NCBI GenBank assembly: GCA_019636655.1
Contig: JAHBXB010000001.1
Coordinates: 310,001 to 374,000 of the forward strand
From: Phycisphaeraceae bacterium
GTDB lineage: Bacteria; Planctomycetota; Phycisphaerae; Phycisphaerales; UBA1924
Length of the DNA stretch: 64,000 nucleotides
Direction: 5' to 3'
A model generated the notes under the pieces. The model was not told the DNA's origin. It did not search any database and saw nothing but the letters and a program-made list of their open reading frames with translations. Position 1 is the stretch's first letter. The number at the start of each line of letters is the position of its first letter. Made by a program: the position numbers and the translations under genes. Below, piece after piece: positions 60,441-64,000 of the stretch.

Positions 60441-61322
60441 TCAGGTTTCCGCTAACCGGTCCGTCCACGGCGCCGGTGCCGTCCGCAGTGTCCGCAACGC
60501 CAGTTGGATGTCAAACGTCAAGTCTCGCGGCCGTGGGGGGGCAAGAGACACATCGCTCTGTCGCATCGGGACGATCGGCGATGCATCAAGACCGTGCGCC
60601 CGGGCAATGCCCAATCCGATCTCGTACCTCGACGCCGCCACCGGCCCCCCAAGGTGCAGCAGACGCGGCGGGTTCTCGATCGTAAGCAACTCCGCCACTG
60701 CGCCGGCAACATCGCTCACGTGGATCGGCGACCGCACCTCGTCCGTGAACAACTCCATCCTCTGCCCGCCCGCCAGGTTCCCCACGACCTGGTCCGATGC
60801 CGACTTGCGTCCGGAGGGGCTCCGGCCCAGGCAGAGCGCCAATCGAAGGACGACAGCGTTGGCGCCCGATCCCAGCACCGCTGCTTCGCCCTCGAGCTTG
60901 GTCTGGCCGTAGACGTGCAGCGGCCGCGGCTGGTCGGTCTCGGTGTACGGCGCGGACCGCCCGTCGAACACCTGGTCCGTCGAAAAGAAGATCATCCGCG
61001 CACCGGTCGCCGCGCACGCCTCCGCGATGCTCCGAGTCGCCTCCGTGTTCACCAGGCGTGCCAGCACCGGATCCCGCTCGCACGCGCGGATATCGGGCAT
61101 CGCGGCGCAGTGCACCACGGCATCCAGCCGCGAGGAGGCCACGGCTCGGCGGAGTGACCCCGCGTCCGCGAGGTCGTACGCCACGACGCCGTTCCCGCTT
61201 GCTCCCGCGGCCGCTCGAACGCCCCGCACCACAAAGTGCCCGCGCCGCTCCAGCCACGATGCGATGTGGCTCCCCACAAACCCCGTGCTGCCCGTTACCA
61301 GAACCCTCAGCGGTGCGCCCAT
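60441..61322 (-). CDS. Second RmlD-like SDR (sugar reductase/epimerase)
   Basis: A 293-residue SDR resembling RmlD: VLVTGSTGFVGSHIASWLER (cofactor site), VVHCAAMPDIRACERDPV, MIFFSTDQVFDGRSAPY, YGQTKLEGE (YxxxK) and RSPIHVSDVAGAVAELL. ATG 61322 (MGAPLRVLV) is preferred to upstream codons that encode a low-complexity arm. It could be a second dTDP-4-keto sugar reductase, giving another deoxysugar, or act elsewhere. Same strand as the rml genes, with a gap of 157 bp. Confidence 0.85.
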   Translation of the reverse strand: MGAPLRVLVTGSTGFVGSHIASWLERRGHFVVRGVRAAAGASGNGVVAYDLADAGSLRRAVASSRLDAVVHCAAMPDIRACERDPVLARLVNTEATRSIAEACAATGARMIFFSTDQVFDGRSAPYTETDQPRPLHVYGQTKLEGEAAVLGSGANAVVLRLALCLGRSPSGRKSASDQVVGNLAGGQRMELFTDEVRSPIHVSDVAGAVAELLTIENPPRLLHLGGPVAASRYEIGLGIARAHGLDASPIVPMRQSDVSLAPPRPRDLTFDIQLALRTLRTAPAPWTDRLAET

Positions 61323-61348
61323 GGCCCCATTGTTCCATGTTCCCCGGC

Positions 61349-62716
61349 CTAGAACACCACCTCGATCCGCAGCAGCCCGGCGACCGTCGAGTCCACATCC
61401 GGCGCGTTGATCGGCGACCAGATCACCTGCAAGTCCGGCTGCACTGTCAGCCACGGTGTGATCGAGATCCGGTAGTACAACTCCATGACGGTCTCGTCCG
61501 CATTCCCGCCGTCCGGTGCGCCCCCATCGAGCTGCGTCCAGGAAAAGTACAGCCCCGCCGAGTCATCATCCCGGCCCGGGAACGTGCCGTTGAGCAGCAG
61601 CCCACCGCCCGCTTGCCAGTTGGTATTGGTCACTGCGGCGCTCGCCCATCCGGCCTGCGCGAACACGTACAACCCCTGGTCGTCGGTTTCGGCGGCCCCC
61701 GGTCGTCGCAGCACCTGCTGCTGACCCAGGAAGTACATTCCGGCCACCCCGTTGACATCCGATCCATCCGTCTCGACGAAGTCGCCCGATTGGTACCACC
61801 CGCCGAGCGACATGTGGCCCGCGCCCAGCTCGCCAACCCGCTCCCATGAGAGCCCTCCCTGCCCGACCGCGTAGAACTCGTCCGCGCGGAACAGCGACGA
61901 GAATCCGATTGCCCCGGTCTCGACGCCCTCCGCCCCGGACCCATCGAAGATCCCGCCGCTGATGTACGAGTGCTCGCTCGGGTGCACGAAGAAAACGAAT
62001 CCCATCGCCGGATTGGGGTACGTGGGCATGCCGAAGGCGGTCGGGCTGATCGACGAGCTCAGGTTGAGGAAGTTGGCCGTGGCCGGCATCAGATCGAACT
62101 CGGTGTTCGCATCGATCTTGCCGATCTTGAGCCGCAGCCCATCTTCGAACAGCCTCTGCTCGTACCACGCCTCGTCGACTTCGGTCACGTGCTCGGGCGC
62201 CGCCAGCCAGGAGATGGTCTGGAACGCGCCGCTCGGGTCTGGTGTCTCGGGCACATCGTTGGACTGCACATCGACAAAGAATGAACCGCCGCTGATTCCC
62301 AGCAGCTTCTCGAAGTCGAGCGTCGCGTCCACCTGCAGCAGCCCGTACGACCCGGCTGTCTTGTCCAGGCCCCCTTTCCAGATGCTAAACCAGTCGAGCG
62401 TGTACGACCCCTCGACAGTGACGCCGGCATCCTCGAGCCACGTTCGCGCCCCGCCCCAATCCCCCGTGGCCTGCTGCCACGCCCACCATGGTCGCCCCCC
62501 CTCGCCGAACCAATCACGCTGCTCGATCGCCGGGGCTGCCTCCTTTATCGCAGTCCCATCCGCCGTCGGCTGCGCCGCCCCCAGCGCGGCCGCGTTGATG
62601 CCCGCCCCCAGGAACCCCGCAAGCACGATCACCGCCGTCCCCCCATGCAGGCACCCGCCTATCGGGGCATGCGCTTCCAAGCCGGGACCAAGGCCGTCGC
62701 CGCCATCGTTGCCCAT
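61349..62716 (-). CDS. OprB-family carbohydrate porin
   Basis: A 455-residue outer-membrane protein. A signal-like hydrophobic stretch near residues 25-45 is followed by the OprB core: WWAWQQATGDWGGARTWLED, GVTVEGSYTLDWFSIWKGG, LRLKIGKIDANTEFDLMP and a C-terminal TVAGLLRIEVVF ending in phenylalanine as outer-membrane barrels do. OprB porins let sugars pass the outer membrane. ATG 62716 is used. It is a neighbour of the rml operon, but a functional link is not obvious. Confidence 0.85.
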   Translation of the reverse strand: MGNDGGDGLGPGLEAHAPIGGCLHGGTAVIVLAGFLGAGINAAALGAAQPTADGTAIKEAAPAIEQRDWFGEGGRPWWAWQQATGDWGGARTWLEDAGVTVEGSYTLDWFSIWKGGLDKTAGSYGLLQVDATLDFEKLLGISGGSFFVDVQSNDVPETPDPSGAFQTISWLAAPEHVTEVDEAWYEQRLFEDGLRLKIGKIDANTEFDLMPATANFLNLSSSISPTAFGMPTYPNPAMGFVFFVHPSEHSYISGGIFDGSGAEGVETGAIGFSSLFRADEFYAVGQGGLSWERVGELGAGHMSLGGWYQSGDFVETDGSDVNGVAGMYFLGQQQVLRRPGAAETDDQGLYVFAQAGWASAAVTNTNWQAGGGLLLNGTFPGRDDDSAGLYFSWTQLDGGAPDGGNADETVMELYYRISITPWLTVQPDLQVIWSPINAPDVDSTVAGLLRIEVVF

Positions 62717-62819
62717 GCAAGACTCTTCGATCCGCCACCGTTCCTGTCGCCACCAAACGCCGCAGCCCTGGTGGTCGCCACGGGGCGACCCACAGTCCTG
62801 TGGCTCAACCGCCCTCCGA

Positions 62820-63536
62820 CTACGGAAGCGGCGCACACCACGTCTCTGGAATCGATCGGTGCTCCCGCGCCGACCCGTCAAGCATCACCGCGTTGAACCC
62901 ATTCGCCCGCCCGTGAAGCCGCGCCAGCCGGTCCGCCGCGTGGAGCGGCTGCCGGAAGTCAAGCATGCTCCAGCATCGTTCCTGCGGACGGCCATCGTCG
63001 CCCGGCGGGGGTTGGGACGAGTCTACGACAAGCGGGGCCACACCCGGGTCCTGCACCGCGTCGAATCGGATGCACGCCATCCGCGCCGGCGGCGCAGTGT
63101 CATAGTTGTCCGGATCGCCGGGCTGCCCGGCGTGGCCGGTCGCGTTCATGGCATAGGTCCTCGTCAGGGTCTCTCCATGCTCCGCATCGTTCGTCGGGCA
63201 CACCAGCACGCCGCGGGCTGAGTACAACTCCGTCGGTGTGCTCCCGCCCATCCCCGCCGACTGCTGCACCACCAGCGCCCAGTTCGGCGGCTGAGCGTAC
63301 GGCTGTCCGATGGCCGGCCCGGTCCCGCGGTTCTCATCGGCGTACCCCTGGCAGATGATCCCGATCTGCCTCAAGTTCGACAGGCACACGACTGCGCGCC
63401 CCGCCTCCCGCGCCTGCCCCAGCGCGGGGAGCAACACGCCCACGAGCACCGCGATCACCGCGACAACCACCAGCACCTCAAGAAGCGTGAACCCCGCCCC
63501 GGCGCTCCCCCGGCCGTCGGCTCTAGAGTTCATCAT
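62820..63536 (-). CDS. Type II/IV pseudopilin-like protein (prepilin N-terminal signal)
   Basis: A 238-residue protein with a classic prepilin leader: [20 protein letters not shown], cleavage after Gly15, Phe16 as first mature residue and Glu at mature position 5. The C-terminal part has [20 protein letters not shown], an H-x11-DG version of the H-X9-DG motif of a pseudopilin family expanded in planctomycetes. GAGG seven bases upstream supports ATG 63536. These proteins are processed by prepilin peptidase; their individual roles are unknown. Confidence 0.88.
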   Translation of the reverse strand: MMNSRADGRGSAGAGFTLLEVLVVVAVIAVLVGVLLPALGQAREAGRAVVCLSNLRQIGIICQGYADENRGTGPAIGQPYAQPPNWALVVQQSAGMGGSTPTELYSARGVLVCPTNDAEHGETLTRTYAMNATGHAGQPGDPDNYDTAPPARMACIRFDAVQDPGVAPLVVDSSQPPPGDDGRPQERCWSMLDFRQPLHAADRLARLHGRANGFNAVMLDGSAREHRSIPETWCAPLP

Positions 63537-63594
63537 CACCCGGCCTCGTCGCTCACGGTACATCCTGGATCGAGCATACCGGAGTCTTTACCTG

Positions 63595-64000
63595 ATGGCA
63601 CCACGCTGGTTCGTTCCTTTGATCTCATGGATCCTTGCGCCCGCCCTCGCCCTCGCCCAGCCCGGGCCCGAGGCAGAAACACAGCACTGGGCCGGCACTA
63701 TCCAGCTCCCCGGTGGCGCCGCCATCGAAGCGGTCTTTACGCTGATCCCCGTTCCCCCCCAGCCGGACTCACTCGACGCCGGAGCGTGGGTCGGCACGAT
63801 GGACATCGCTCCGGCCCCGGGCATCGGCGGCGCAGTCGCCGTCCCCCTCGAACAAATCGAGATCACCCCTACCGAACTCCGCTTTGCCATGCGTTCCCCC
63901 GATGGCAGTCGCAACCTGGTCAATGCCACCCGCGCGGACGGGGCCGAGACCGCCGAGGGCAGCTTCGTGGTCGGAGAGGCAACCGCCCTTCGTCTCGCGA
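63595..64000 (+). CDS. Secreted protein, function unknown (3' end cut by window)
   Basis: The first 135 residues of an exported protein. A signal peptide (WFVPLISWILAPALALAQ) is followed by HWAGTIQLPGGAAIEAVF, GAWVGTMDIAPAPGIGG and IEITPTELRFAM. This beta-rich pattern resembles the N-terminal domain found before alpha/beta hydrolase domains in some planctomycetal esterases, but the rest of the gene is missing and the likeness is weak. ATG 63595 is the start. It diverges from the prepilin gene with 58 bp between them. Confidence 0.65.
   Translation, partial: MAPRWFVPLISWILAPALALAQPGPEAETQHWAGTIQLPGGAAIEAVFTLIPVPPQPDSLDAGAWVGTMDIAPAPGIGGAVAVPLEQIEITPTELRFAMRSPDGSRNLVNATRADGAETAEGSFVVGEATALRLA

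Overview
The window is high-GC DNA, densely coded on both strands, and its gene families point to a Gram-negative planctomycete, most likely of the Phycisphaerae group (inference; there is no rRNA gene here). Supporting signs are lipid A synthesis (LpxB), an NfeD/FloA membrane-microdomain operon, a prepilin resembling the planctomycetal H-X9-DG family, an OprB-type porin, and an exosortase locus with a VPLPP-type C-terminal sorting signal. About 55 protein genes are recognisable. I see no tRNA, rRNA, CRISPR array or insertion sequence.

Region 1 (1-18.7 kb) is mostly housekeeping. A histidine kinase and a REC-XRE response regulator precede lpxB on the minus strand. Then come rsmB, an EIIA(Ntr)-like protein, a Bcp peroxiredoxin, a Nudix hydrolase, a DUF190/CrcB pair, the NfeD-NfeD-FloA operon, a TonB-like protein with a secreted partner, a TlpA-like thioredoxin, a membrane glycosyltransferase, NnrE, a bifunctional-nuclease-family protein, TruD and a HAD hydrolase.

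Region 2 (18.7-25.3 kb, minus strand) is a sugar-modification operon: a glycosyltransferase, glucose-1-phosphate cytidylyltransferase (rfbF), an SDR epimerase/dehydratase, and three consecutive SAM methyltransferases that share one C-terminal domain. This suggests a C-methylated (branched) deoxysugar carried on CDP, although the 4,6-dehydratase is not in the window.

Region 3 (25.5-45 kb, plus strand) is a surface-glycan cluster. It opens with a methyltransferase and a large secreted FN3(x5)/beta-helix protein ended by a strong terminator. Then follow a GT-like protein, a Wzx-type flippase, a GT4, a Wzy/O-antigen-ligase-like membrane protein, a 2OG-Fe(II) oxygenase, two GT2s, a GINT1-like protein, a GT4, an AsnB-type amidotransferase, a GT2 and a WecG/TagA-type transferase. 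Many genes overlap by 1-4 bases, which indicates one long transcription unit.

Region 4 (45.2-57 kb, plus strand) is the most interesting part. It is a compact exosortase operon: a degenerate nucleotidyltransferase-like protein, exosortase, EpsI, a Wzz-ATPase without a tyrosine tail, an initiating sugar-phosphate transferase fused to another degenerate nucleotidyltransferase/beta-helix module, and a 1485-residue TPR membrane protein. Just downstream is a 157-residue secreted protein with a tripartite VPLPP/hydrophobic/RRRR C-terminus, a good candidate substrate of that exosortase. Region 5 (57-62.7 kb, minus strand) supplies dTDP-rhamnose (rmlA, rmlC-like, rmlD, rmlB, a second RmlD-like SDR) and an OprB porin. 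A prepilin-like protein and a partial secreted protein close the window.

Taken together, regions 2-5 look like a Wzx/Wzy-type exopolysaccharide or S-layer-glycan factory coupled to exosortase-mediated processing of a cell-surface protein. No outer-membrane exporter (Wza) is visible here.
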